The notes under the pieces: model-generated
What the model saw: the letters and a program-made list of their open reading frames with translations, nothing else
The model's database searches: none
Told to the model about the DNA's origin: nothing
Position numbers and translations under genes: made by a program
Assembly: GCA_943842625.1 (NCBI GenBank)
Contig: CALTCK010000004.1
Coordinates: forward strand, 41,441-105,440
DNA: 64,000 bases
Direction: 5' to 3'
Origin: an uncultured Flavobacteriaceae bacterium
GTDB taxonomy: Bacteria > Bacteroidota > Bacteroidia > Flavobacteriales > Flavobacteriaceae
In this document: piece after piece, positions 42,402 to 51,656 of the stretch
Layout: each line of letters starts with the position of its first letter
Position numbering within the stretch: the first letter of the stretch is position 1

Positions 42402-42476
42402 AAAGTATCAAAAAAGACTAAAAATCGACTAAAAATCGACTAAAACACTTAAAAAAGACTAAAAAGTATCGAAAAT
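42402..42476. repeat. short-period degenerate direct repeats (unit about 10-11 nt, AAAAATCGACT-like)
   Basis: aaaagtatcaaaaaagactaaaaatcgactaaaaatcgactaaaacacttaaaaaagactaaaaagtatcgaaaa. Confidence 0.7.
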
Positions 42477-42635
42477 TATGAAAAATCAAATATTTACAAA
42501 TACACTTTTACAATGTTATGTGAGATGAAAAAGAAAATAGTTTTAAATGCTAAACCAGTAAAAGGGGTTAAAGCTTAATCTATATTCATTCTAAAGAGTT
42601 TTAATAATATATTTATAATCTAAACAATAATTATT

Positions 42636-42713
42636 ATGTCAGATAAACCTAAATGCGGATGTGGAAACACTCAAAACCTTGATGGATTTTGTGATGGTTC
42701 TCACAATAAATAA
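42636..42713 (+). CDS. 25-aa CDGSH-type iron-sulfur microprotein
   Basis: MSDKPKCGCGNTQNLDGFCDGSHNK*; too short for the ORF track. Confidence 0.7.
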   Translation: MSDKPKCGCGNTQNLDGFCDGSHNK

Positions 42714-42744
42714 GAAAAATTCTTATACTATAAACAAAAAAATA

Positions 42745-42775
42745 AAGCCACTCTTTTAATTTAGGGTGGTTTTTT
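42745..42775 (+). terminator. intrinsic terminator after CDGSH ORF
   Basis: aagccactcttttaatttagggtggtttttt stem-loop. Confidence 0.65.
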
Positions 42776-42847
42776 ATGTAGAAAATACTTCAGAGGAGAA
42801 GCTATAATACTTTAATTGATTAATTTTAGTAAATTATTATTCAACAA

Positions 42848-43213
42848 ATGGAACTAAATATTTTCGGAAATCCTTTGATTCCTTGCTGTACAAATCCTGC
42901 TACTGGTTATTTTAGAGATGGTTTTTGTAGAACAATTTCTGAAGATACTGGAACACATACTGTTTGCGCCATTGTTACACAAGAATTCTTAAACTATTCT
43001 GCCTCAAGAGGAAATGATTTAATGACTCCTATTCCACGGTGGAATTTTCCAGGACTACAAGCTGGTTCTTCTTGGTGTTTGTGTATTTCTCGCTGGTTAG
43101 AAGCAGAAAAAGCGGGCAAAGCGCCTCCTATTGTTTTGAAAGCGACTCATCAAAAAACCTTGCAATACACTTCATTGGAATTGTTAGAAAAATATGCAGT
43201 CATAACTGAATAG
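42848..43213 (+). CDS. DUF2237 family protein
   Basis: NIFGNPLIPCCTNPATGYFRDGFCRT; RWNFPGLQAGSSWCLCISRWLEA. Confidence 0.88.
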   Translation: MELNIFGNPLIPCCTNPATGYFRDGFCRTISEDTGTHTVCAIVTQEFLNYSASRGNDLMTPIPRWNFPGLQAGSSWCLCISRWLEAEKAGKAPPIVLKATHQKTLQYTSLELLEKYAVITE

Positions 43214-43328
43214 AGTTATTGTAAAGTGAAATTTAATTTTCATACTATCCATGTATTGTACTAATTTTATTTTTTTTACTAAAAAATTAAATTAATTTCG
43301 TAGAACAACTATTTTAAAAATAAAAAAA

Positions 43329-43838
43329 ATGAAAAAATTACTTAGTATTTTATTGGTATCTATTTTTATGTCATGTTCTCAAGGAGGACATCCGGACTTT
43401 GCAAAAAATACAGCCACTGCAAAAAAAATGTTAGAACTTCAGGGATCTGAAGCAGATTTTCAAGCACAACTTGACCTAATTCATCAAGATGTTAAATGGC
43501 AACCTGTATTTTTTGGAGCTACCGAAATTGGAAAAGAAGAATTTGGTCAGTATTTAAAAGCATGGCAAGATGAAATGGAAGATGTGGTTTACACTGCAGA
43601 CAACTGGTTACCTGGAGTATTGGCAGAGACTGGAATGGCTGACGGGAGTGTTAGATCTTACGGAACTTGGTCTGGAACTCATACAAAGACAGGTAAAAAA
43701 TGGGAAGTAAAAGCATACCATACCTGGGATTTTAAAGATGGACAAATTATAACTGGAGGTGATTATTTTGATGCTACAGGTCTTGTTAACTTTCTTGAAG
43801 AGGAAGAAACCCAAGAAGAGGTAGAGATGACTAAATAA
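43329..43838 (+). CDS. SnoaL/NTF2-like lipoprotein
   Basis: LVSIFMSCSQGG lipobox; KAYHTWDFKDGQIITGGDYFD. Confidence 0.7.
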   Translation: MKKLLSILLVSIFMSCSQGGHPDFAKNTATAKKMLELQGSEADFQAQLDLIHQDVKWQPVFFGATEIGKEEFGQYLKAWQDEMEDVVYTADNWLPGVLAETGMADGSVRSYGTWSGTHTKTGKKWEVKAYHTWDFKDGQIITGGDYFDATGLVNFLEEEETQEEVEMTK

Positions 43839-43867
43839 GCTACCAGAGTTTTTAGCTCTTATACATA

Positions 43868-43893
43868 CCCTACCAATTTTGGTAGGGTTTTTT
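43868..43893 (+). terminator. intrinsic terminator
   Basis: ccctaccaattttggtagggtttttt. Confidence 0.85.
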
Positions 43894-44036
43894 AAATTAA
43901 AATATTTCAGAAAAATTATAATTTGATAGGACAGTTAAACATATACTTACGAGCCAAGTTTTTAAATTTACGACAATGTTTTTATTCTAGACAAAAGGAA
44001 GTCCTAGTCCTACGGTGTGCTTTTAAAATAACATAA

Positions 44037-46289
44037 ATGGAACGATTAAGAAAAATCATAGCGATGATTATCAAATTCAGAATAGCAATTATGGCTGTTT
44101 TGGCAGTTGCTATGGGCTTATCCGGATATCATACGGTAACTAAATTAAGCGTTGACAATTCGCTAGGCATTTGGTTTTTGGAAGATGATCCAAGCTATCG
44201 TGCATATATCGATTATCAGCAAAATTTCGGTTCCGATGAAATTTTTATTGCGATGTTACCGGTAGAAAATGCCATTGGTGAAACAGAAGTTTTATCATTA
44301 AAAGAGTTACACCAACGAATTGAAGCATTACCTTATGTACAAACATCGTATAGTTTAGCTAAAGCTAAGTATCCCACCTATGCAAATAAGACCCTTAATT
44401 TTGATGACTTGTATAATTCAAAACGAAGTGAAAAAGGGCTAAAAAGTCTGTTCTCAAAATTACCAAATATCACTTCTCAATTAGTTACCAAAGATTATAA
44501 AAATCAGTTTTTTTATATTCAACTTAACCCAACATCAACAGTAGAAGAAGAGCGACAAGTTATTGCTGAAGAAATAAGAACAGTGATTCAAACCCTTTAT
44601 GAGCATCACTATCTAACTGGACCTCCAGTTTTAAATGAGGCATATAGCAAAGGAATTTATAAGGAGAGTTTAATCTTTGGAGTGTTAACGATAGTGGTGA
44701 TCACCATAATGCTACTGTTTTTATTGCCCAGTAAGCGCTATTTAATCATTTCCTTATTATCTGTTGCGATCCCCATAAGTTTACTTTTTGGGCTAATTAC
44801 CTCACTAGGCTTTGCACTGAATATGATATCAATGCTTATTCCAACAATCCTAATGGTGTATAGCGTTAGCGATGCTGTACACATTATAAATATTTACCAT
44901 AAAGAGGGATTGGCAAACGTTACATTGGCTAAAGTTGACTTATTAGCAGTCGCTATCCGTAAAAGTATAACACCGTGCTTTTATACAACTCTTACCACAT
45001 TTGTTGGTTACTTTGCTTTGTATTTATCACCATTACCTGCTTTCAAAAACATGGGAGTTTTTACTTGTATAGGTTTAGTCATAAGCTTTATTCTTGTTTA
45101 TATTATTACCATCATTGGATTCAGTTATATGAATTTAAATTTTGAGAAAGCAAAGCCCTTACTGAGCTTAAAACGTTGGAATCAACGAGCATTTATTCAC
45201 TGGTTAAATCGAATTACTTGGGATTATAAGCGTACCATAATTGTTGGCTTTACCGCTATTTTAATAATTGGTTTTTATGCTATTTTTCAAATTAAAATAG
45301 ATACAAATTCTCGTAATCTTTTAGCTGAAGGAAAGGCAAAGCAAGATTTACGGGCTGTAGAGTTAGAACTCGGAGGAAGTAACCGTTTACAAATAAACAT
45401 TTCTACGTCTAACGGTGATGTTATTTTGAATAAAGAAGCGCTAAAATGCCTAGAGAAATTTCAAAAAAAATTAGAACTCAATACATTTATTTCTAATCCT
45501 GTTTCAGTGGTTAATATCAAACAGTTTCTTGAAAAACGTACTCCCGTTTTATTTCCATCGAATGTATCTGAAGAGGAGTTGAAAAGTACACTTTCTGGAG
45601 TTGATGTAAAGGACAATAGTTTTTTTAAATTGTTCTCCGAAGATTTGACGACCGCAGGGTTTACCTTAACACTCATGGAAGGTCGTACATCACAACTCAA
45701 TCAAGTATTGGATGATGTAAAAATAGCTTTTGAATCTTCTTTTGATACGAATGATTACAAACTCAAGATTAATGGATTTGCTGTCGTTTTTGCTCAGTTA
45801 AATAGTTTTATTCTAGAAACTCAATTCAAATCCTTTTTTGCAGCCTTTTTTGTGGCTTTTATGTGCTTACTAATTTTTATAAAAAACCTACGTACTACCA
45901 TTTTGGTCTTGATTCCTAACTTATTACCGCTAACAATTTTAGCGATATTGATGACCCTTTTAGACATCCCGCTTGATGTTACAACAGCAATGATTACCCC
46001 GATTATGTTAGGGATTGCGATGGATGATACCATTCATTTGGTTTATAAATACAGAAAAAGCAACCAAGTTCAGGGATCAGCTGAAGAGCGTATGAATAGC
46101 GCGATGCACTATACAGGAGGTGCTTTATTTTCAACTACAATTGCACTGGTTGCTGGCTTTTTAATTATAGCCTCGAGCGCTGTACCTTCAGTCAGAGATT
46201 TTGGATTGCTTTGTGCGGTGACAGTAGCGATTGCTTTGATTACAGATATCTTTTATTTACCTGCTTTATTAAAGAAGTTTGACAACTAA
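44037..46289 (+). CDS. RND/MMPL family transporter
   Basis: 12-TM layout with two large loops; MISMLIPTILMVYSVSDAVHIIN; ITPIMLGIAMDDTIHLVYKYRK. Confidence 0.9.
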   Translation: MERLRKIIAMIIKFRIAIMAVLAVAMGLSGYHTVTKLSVDNSLGIWFLEDDPSYRAYIDYQQNFGSDEIFIAMLPVENAIGETEVLSLKELHQRIEALPYVQTSYSLAKAKYPTYANKTLNFDDLYNSKRSEKGLKSLFSKLPNITSQLVTKDYKNQFFYIQLNPTSTVEEERQVIAEEIRTVIQTLYEHHYLTGPPVLNEAYSKGIYKESLIFGVLTIVVITIMLLFLLPSKRYLIISLLSVAIPISLLFGLITSLGFALNMISMLIPTILMVYSVSDAVHIINIYHKEGLANVTLAKVDLLAVAIRKSITPCFYTTLTTFVGYFALYLSPLPAFKNMGVFTCIGLVISFILVYIITIIGFSYMNLNFEKAKPLLSLKRWNQRAFIHWLNRITWDYKRTIIVGFTAILIIGFYAIFQIKIDTNSRNLLAEGKAKQDLRAVELELGGSNRLQINISTSNGDVILNKEALKCLEKFQKKLELNTFISNPVSVVNIKQFLEKRTPVLFPSNVSEEELKSTLSGVDVKDNSFFKLFSEDLTTAGFTLTLMEGRTSQLNQVLDDVKIAFESSFDTNDYKLKINGFAVVFAQLNSFILETQFKSFFAAFFVAFMCLLIFIKNLRTTILVLIPNLLPLTILAILMTLLDIPLDVTTAMITPIMLGIAMDDTIHLVYKYRKSNQVQGSAEERMNSAMHYTGGALFSTTIALVAGFLIIASSAVPSVRDFGLLCAVTVAIALITDIFYLPALLKKFDN

Positions 46290-46317
46290 TTTATTTAATT
46301 ACCTTAAAAAAAACTAA

Positions 46318-47055
46318 ATGATTCAAAAAATTAAATTACTGGTAGTAGTATTATTACTATTAACTTTCAATGCTTGCAATCAAGACGATGATTCTAGTTC
46401 TAATTCACAAAGCCCCTCTATAAATAAAATACTAGCTCTAGGAGCATCAAGAGTAGAAGGGTCTAGACCTGAATTTGAAAGCTATAGATATGAACTCTGG
46501 AAAGACTTAAAAGAAAATAATTGGATGTTTGATTTTATTGGAACTCAAACTGACGAATCTTCTTATCCAACATTTAATAATATGAATTTTGATGGAGACC
46601 ACGAAGGTAGAGGTGGTTGGACCTCTGGTGAAATACTAAATGGCCTTAGTGGTTGGTTAAATCAAACGGGGTCTGCTGATATTGTTTTACTAAGTTCGCC
46701 AGGGGGTAATGACGCACTTGAAGGATTACCCTATTCACAAGCAGTATCAAACATCAATTACATAATTGATGTTCTTCAAGCCGACAATCCTAGTATCACA
46801 ATTATTCTTGAGCAGATGGCTCCTGGTAGAAGTGATATAATGACTTCAGAATTAACTGAGTTTTTTACACAAATGCAGCAAGAAGTTTTAAATATTGCAG
46901 CTAATAAAACAACGACTACTTCTTCTGTAATGGCAGTGGATATGTTTACAGGATTTAATGACGATTTGTTAGCTGATGACGTACATTACAATGAAGCAGG
47001 TGCTGTATTTATTGCCAATAGATATTATACCATTCTTATAAATGTGTTGGAATAA
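46318..47055 (+). CDS. SGNH/GDSL-like hydrolase lipoprotein
   Basis: FNACNQDDD lipobox; ILALGASRVEGSRP; LLSSPGGNDALEG; DDVHYNEAGA. Confidence 0.8.
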   Translation: MIQKIKLLVVVLLLLTFNACNQDDDSSSNSQSPSINKILALGASRVEGSRPEFESYRYELWKDLKENNWMFDFIGTQTDESSYPTFNNMNFDGDHEGRGGWTSGEILNGLSGWLNQTGSADIVLLSSPGGNDALEGLPYSQAVSNINYIIDVLQADNPSITIILEQMAPGRSDIMTSELTEFFTQMQQEVLNIAANKTTTTSSVMAVDMFTGFNDDLLADDVHYNEAGAVFIANRYYTILINVLE

Positions 47056-47099
47056 AAAAAAGAGGTTATATCTTATCTAATAATTTACAGAGTGAGATC

Positions 47100-47189
47100 A
47101 AATCTTCCCCAAAATAGTGTGACTTCACTCTCCTCTGCTCCACTTTTTATTTCTAAGAATAAAAAATTATTCTTAGAAATATGTTTTTT
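47100..47189 (+). repeat. tmRNA-3'-end-like att repeat, copy 6, with hairpin
   Basis: AAATCTTCCCCAAAATAGTGTGACTTCACTCTCCTCTGCTCCACTTTTTATTTCTAAGAATAAAAAATTATTCTTAGAAATATGTTTTTT. Confidence 0.8.
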
Positions 47190-47221
47190 GAGTATTTTAG
47201 ATTCATAAAAACAAATATATT

Positions 47222-47773
47222 ATGGCACAAATTAAAGGAATAAAAGAAATAATGATTTGCACTTATGATTTGGAAAAAGAAGATCTAGCCAAATTGACAT
47301 CAATAAAATTAAAAGAATTAATTAATAATAAATTACAAGAAAGTTCTCAATTACTTTATGTTTATGATGAATATGGTTTCGATACTGATTCTGCCCTTAG
47401 TATTGAGGTTTGTTATGAAGAAATTGATTCTACCCCAGTCGTACAAGAAGGAATGGTGAGATTAGTTTTTTGGCAAGAATTAGAACAGTGCAATGTAAAT
47501 GCTGATCTAAATGAATTAAGTGGAAATGTAACATTGAATCTCAAGGGAAATACATATGGTTGTATGTCCGATTGGGGCTATCAGTCATTTGAATTTATAA
47601 CTTCTAATGATGGCACAGAATTATTTTTGGAATCCGAGTCTTATGGAGATGAAAATAAAACTATCTATTTCTTAAATTCAAAAAAGGAATGTGCATATTC
47701 AATAAACGATATTGATAATAACATAACATTTGATGAGGAATTTGAAGAAATGAAAAAGGATTATTGCAATTGA
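47222..47773 (+). CDS. hypothetical protein
   Basis: 183-aa ORF; no recognised motif. Confidence 0.6.
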   Translation: MAQIKGIKEIMICTYDLEKEDLAKLTSIKLKELINNKLQESSQLLYVYDEYGFDTDSALSIEVCYEEIDSTPVVQEGMVRLVFWQELEQCNVNADLNELSGNVTLNLKGNTYGCMSDWGYQSFEFITSNDGTELFLESESYGDENKTIYFLNSKKECAYSINDIDNNITFDEEFEEMKKDYCN

Positions 47774-47898
47774 TTCAATGTTTAAAATTGTTTAAGTAAA
47801 AATTAAATTTTAAAATAATAAAACAGTTTGCACAAAAGATGCAAAAATTATAATTGACGAGGAAAAGACATCAGAAAATTTCTTAAAATAATAACATT

Positions 47899-48177
47899 AT
47901 GAAAAAATTTAGTAAAATAATTCCTGAAGTTGATACAAAAATAATTAGTATAGATTACATAAATCTTAATGGCACAGATTCTAGACACGAGGTCTGGAGT
48001 TGGGATGGAATTATGGGTGAATCTTTAATTTTTTGTAAAAAAGACTTTAAAAATCCAGAAAGTGAAGTTTTGAGTGTGGTAGAAAATTATATTAAGGAAA
48101 AATTTAGTGAAAAAAAACATACCATTAAGATTAAAGGTGATTTTGTTTTTTTTAATTACAATTTTAAAATATTATAA
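47899..48177 (+). CDS. hypothetical protein
   Basis: 92-aa ORF; no recognised motif. Confidence 0.5.
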   Translation: MKKFSKIIPEVDTKIISIDYINLNGTDSRHEVWSWDGIMGESLIFCKKDFKNPESEVLSVVENYIKEKFSEKKHTIKIKGDFVFFNYNFKIL

Positions 48178-48224
48178 ATAAACGTGAAAGTTAAACAACT
48201 TAGAGTGTTCGATTCGTGCTATAT

Positions 48225-48283
48225 CCGAAATGTAGCTGTATAAAGTTTGTTACTGCTACTGGTTCGAAATCCTCCGGCTCCCA
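48225..48283 (+). repeat. decayed tmRNA 3'-end-like sequence, copy 7
   Basis: CCGAAATGTAGCTGTATAAAGTTTGTTACTGCTACTGGTTCGAAATCCTCCGGCTCCCA, compare tmRNA GTTCGAATCTCCCCGGCTCCA. Confidence 0.6.
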
Positions 48284-48309
48284 CTTTGTAATTTTTTAGG
48301 TAAATGAGT

Positions 48310-48777
48310 TTATTCTTCAACTTTGATCATCTTACCATCTTCTACTCTGTAAAATTTGTAGTATTTTTCTGGTTCTTCAAAATCAGCATTTTCATAATCT
48401 TTTAATTCTTCATCTTCGCCAAATTCTAAACCATTGAAGCTATTTGCTAAACCACAATAAACTGAAGTTGGTTCGCCATCCTCCTCGGTGTCATAATTAC
48501 AATCCAAATTTTGTTTGGCAAAAACTAAAGTTTCAGCAACAATAAATTTACCTTCATATTCAGAAAAATCTATATCCTCCTCTTCAGGATGACCCAAAGG
48601 AATATTAATTGTAAGTAAGGTTTCATTATCCGTTTCTAAAAAATATTCATTAGTTCCGCATGCATTTAAATATGATTCAGAAATAAATTCATGAGAGTCA
48701 TAATTGTGGAAATTATCTTTACTGTCACAAGAATATAAAAAGATTGATGTTGGAGAATAATTGAAGGTACAAATCAT
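48310..48777 (-). CDS. hypothetical acidic protein
   Basis: 155-aa ORF; C-terminus YYKFYRVEDGKMIKVEE. Confidence 0.6.
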   Translation of the reverse strand: MICTFNYSPTSIFLYSCDSKDNFHNYDSHEFISESYLNACGTNEYFLETDNETLLTINIPLGHPEEEDIDFSEYEGKFIVAETLVFAKQNLDCNYDTEEDGEPTSVYCGLANSFNGLEFGEDEELKDYENADFEEPEKYYKFYRVEDGKMIKVEE

Positions 48778-48869
48778 TTTTTATGTTTTTTAATTTACTT
48801 TTTTTTTAACTGAATAATTATTGACTCAAGGTTTTTTTACTCAACATAAAAATATAAAATTTCTATAAA

Positions 48870-50039
48870 TCAAAGTTTGTTTGGGGCAGATATTTTAGGA
48901 ATCTCCCTTATTTCCATTTCTTTTTCAAGCTTATCAACTTGTTCTTTTAAATCTTTAGTAAGTATTTTTTTGTTTCGTTTTTCCATCGGGGGGTTTAGCT
49001 TCTCAGCACTCTCAAATTTAATAACATTTTTAAGGATGTCAGTAGGTAACTGAGAACCCGCTTTGGTGAGCGTATCTAGAAACTCTCGTGCAAAAAATTC
49101 ATCAACCTGAATGCGTCTTTTTGTGGTGTGGGCAAACTTTCCAATAATCCTACAAACGTTATCGCGATCTTCTGGACTTAATTTGTCTGCAAACTCATAT
49201 TCTTCAATTTTTTTCAAACTAAGAACTATCGGCTCCAGCGCATCTTTGGTGATAATATACACATTGTAATCTCCGATGTTATAATGAAATTGATTAATCA
49301 CGTCCAGCGTATTTGAAGGGATTACTAGAAACAAATCATTTTTAACATTAGCATGCTTTGCATATTTTTTTAGATTCTCTGTTTGATTCTTAATGTATTT
49401 AGGAAAATTAGATAAATCGTCATTTGCTGGACTTTTGGCATCAAATACAACGAGTTGATCCATAATCTCGATGGCACTATCAGGCTTATTTCTGGGGTGT
49501 GGAAACTCTTCTTGGCTAATGTACGTAATGACATTATTTTTACAGATTAATTGCAGGTGAGTTTGAACGTCTCGTTCATGATTAGACCACTTCTGTTTCA
49601 TTTTTTCAAACGAATCTGCTTTTTCTTGTACACGCTCGTCGTTAAGACGTGCTTTTTCATTCTCTAATGATTTTTGTAAGGTGAGTGCACTTTCAATACT
49701 TTTACTGACTTCTTTTTGACGTCCTTCTTCAGCTTTTTGGTAGGCTATGTTTTCGCTTTTAAGTGAATTTCTCTCAAGCTCAACGAGTTTAAGACGTTCG
49801 TCATTTTGAGTTTTTTCATGCTTTATTTGCTCGAAATTTTGAGTTTTTGCAGCTGCAATTTGTAAGTCTTTTTGGAGGTTTGAGATCGTTGTATTTTTCT
49901 CAGTTACTTCTTTTTCTAACACCAAAATTCTACTATCTTTTTCTTCAAATTGAGACGCTGCGTTAGTCTTTGGTTTTTTTAAGTATAAAGCTAATGCAAC
50001 AAATCCGATTAATATTAATGCTAAATTGATAAACTCCAT
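48870..50039 (-). CDS. membrane-anchored RmuC-like nuclease-fold protein
   Basis: N-terminal TM, long coiled coil, then KPDSAIEIMDQLVVFDAKSP resembling a PD-(D/E)xK motif. Confidence 0.65.
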   Translation of the reverse strand: MEFINLALILIGFVALALYLKKPKTNAASQFEEKDSRILVLEKEVTEKNTTISNLQKDLQIAAAKTQNFEQIKHEKTQNDERLKLVELERNSLKSENIAYQKAEEGRQKEVSKSIESALTLQKSLENEKARLNDERVQEKADSFEKMKQKWSNHERDVQTHLQLICKNNVITYISQEEFPHPRNKPDSAIEIMDQLVVFDAKSPANDDLSNFPKYIKNQTENLKKYAKHANVKNDLFLVIPSNTLDVINQFHYNIGDYNVYIITKDALEPIVLSLKKIEEYEFADKLSPEDRDNVCRIIGKFAHTTKRRIQVDEFFAREFLDTLTKAGSQLPTDILKNVIKFESAEKLNPPMEKRNKKILTKDLKEQVDKLEKEMEIREIPKISAPNKL

Positions 50040-50296
50040 AAGGGCTGAAATAAAAATGATTAAAAATTAATTTTAAAATTAGGCAATAATTATGAAAGTT
50101 AATACTAGAAAATTGTTTTTTTAGTAAAATAGTGTCAATTGTAAAAAGGTATCTAAATTTTAAATATTTAGGTTTTAAAAAATGACAATACAAAAATTAT
50201 ATGTATCAATTTTGTATCAATTAATAAAGAAAAAAATAATATATTGTACCCTACAAAAAAAGCTCATTTATACCTATATTTATTTAAATAATTATT

Positions 50297-50899
50297 ATGG
50301 CAAGACAAGCAGAATTTTCTTTTAGTGGCACTAGCATCAAAGCAGAATTTAAAAAAGTAGATCGAAAAAAGATTTATGGTTGGACATCGATTGAAGTTTT
50401 TGACGAAGATGGGAGTCAATGTAAACTAGCTGGACTGGCAGAAGGAAGCTATATCATGCCGTCTGGATCAACCTCACTCGTATCCTTAAACACCAAAGGT
50501 GAAGCGGTATCTAGAAGTGCGCTGATTGGGGTAAATGGAGAAGGAAAAAAAGTAGAAAAAGTTCCCTCTATCTACGACGAAAAAGTTATGCTCAGAGAAG
50601 CAAGCCTCGACGAGTATCTATCGATGGCTGTAAAATCAGTTTATCAACTCCAAATTGGAGAAAATAAAGAAAGTTTACTCCAGGAACTAAATTCAGGTAA
50701 AATCTACTATTTCGTTTTTAATTATCGAGCAGACTACGAAGGAGATGATGCTTTTTTATTGAGCAATGAAAATGAAGTTTTTGCAGTTACTGGGATGAGC
50801 TCAGATTTAGAGTTTATTGGTTTAGATGAATATGAACAAGAGTTAGTAATTGATGAAACCGAAGAAGAAGATAGCGATTTAGATTTTGCAATGTTTTAA
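50297..50899 (+). CDS. hypothetical protein, first gene of ligase operon
   Basis: 200-aa ORF; acidic tail DETEEEDSDLDFAMF. Confidence 0.7.
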   Translation: MARQAEFSFSGTSIKAEFKKVDRKKIYGWTSIEVFDEDGSQCKLAGLAEGSYIMPSGSTSLVSLNTKGEAVSRSALIGVNGEGKKVEKVPSIYDEKVMLREASLDEYLSMAVKSVYQLQIGENKESLLQELNSGKIYYFVFNYRADYEGDDAFLLSNENEVFAVTGMSSDLEFIGLDEYEQELVIDETEEEDSDLDFAMF

Positions 50900-50910
50900 T
50901 ACCTCACACT

Positions 50911-51654
50911 ATGATTCGATATATAAAATTAGCCAACGAAAAAAAGAGAGATGCTGAAGTAACTTTCAAATCTTTAAATCCGAAACCTAAAATAAAAATG
51001 GTGTTGGAAACTGGTGAAGCGGTTACCAATAAACGTGTGGTCAAAGGTACCTCTAAACATACCGTACCTTCACTATTTGCTCAATACGATGAAAAACCAC
51101 AAGAAGGTGTTGATTTTGCGAATCAACTCGCGGCCAAGCTTTCTGAAAATCTGGTAGTTTCTGATCCAGAACTAGATCTTGAACTTACCGGAAAATTTAT
51201 TGATGACGTATCTAGGGTGTATATTAATGAAGAACAAAAGCCTGTTTTTAGAGTAAAAAAGATTGAAAAGATTTTTTCGCCTAAAGCCGAATTAAAAGAA
51301 GAACGAGAACCTAAGTATAACGAAAGTAATATCGCAGACGAGAGTATTGTTAATTGGACAGGGAAAATGATGCCAAGAGCAAAGGTTTATAACAAACTAG
51401 TTTTTGACAAAAAGTATCAACTCAAGCATGTTAACGGTCTCACCTATGATTTTTTGTTTGAAATGGCTAAAGAACTTTCAGATAAAGATTCTTTAATGAT
51501 GTTGGGAGGTGGCAAATCTGGTAAAGAACCCCTGGTTATGAACGATGGAGGAAAACCTTACAGAGCTTTTTTAGAGGGAAGGGTAAAAGGAGAAAAATAT
51601 TGTTTAATTCTTCATTTAACTGATCAAGAGTTAAAACCCTTACCAACAGAATAA
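50911..51654 (+). CDS. hypothetical protein, ligase operon
   Basis: 247-aa ORF, 11 nt after previous gene. Confidence 0.7.
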   Translation: MIRYIKLANEKKRDAEVTFKSLNPKPKIKMVLETGEAVTNKRVVKGTSKHTVPSLFAQYDEKPQEGVDFANQLAAKLSENLVVSDPELDLELTGKFIDDVSRVYINEEQKPVFRVKKIEKIFSPKAELKEEREPKYNESNIADESIVNWTGKMMPRAKVYNKLVFDKKYQLKHVNGLTYDFLFEMAKELSDKDSLMMLGGGKSGKEPLVMNDGGKPYRAFLEGRVKGEKYCLILHLTDQELKPLPTE

Positions 51655-51656
51655 GC

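Noticed and set aside
42402-42476. CRISPR-like repeats
   Set aside because: Unit only 10-11 nt without spacers and no cas genes in the window.
48181-48283. Possible tRNA gene ending GGCTCCCA
   Set aside because: T-arm stem (ACTGG/TCCTC) does not pair and no cloverleaf could be drawn; better explained as a decayed tmRNA end.
28161-48300. Complete ICE or prophage
   Set aside because: No integrase, relaxase, T4SS, terminase or structural phage genes recognised; only repeat-delimited cargo.
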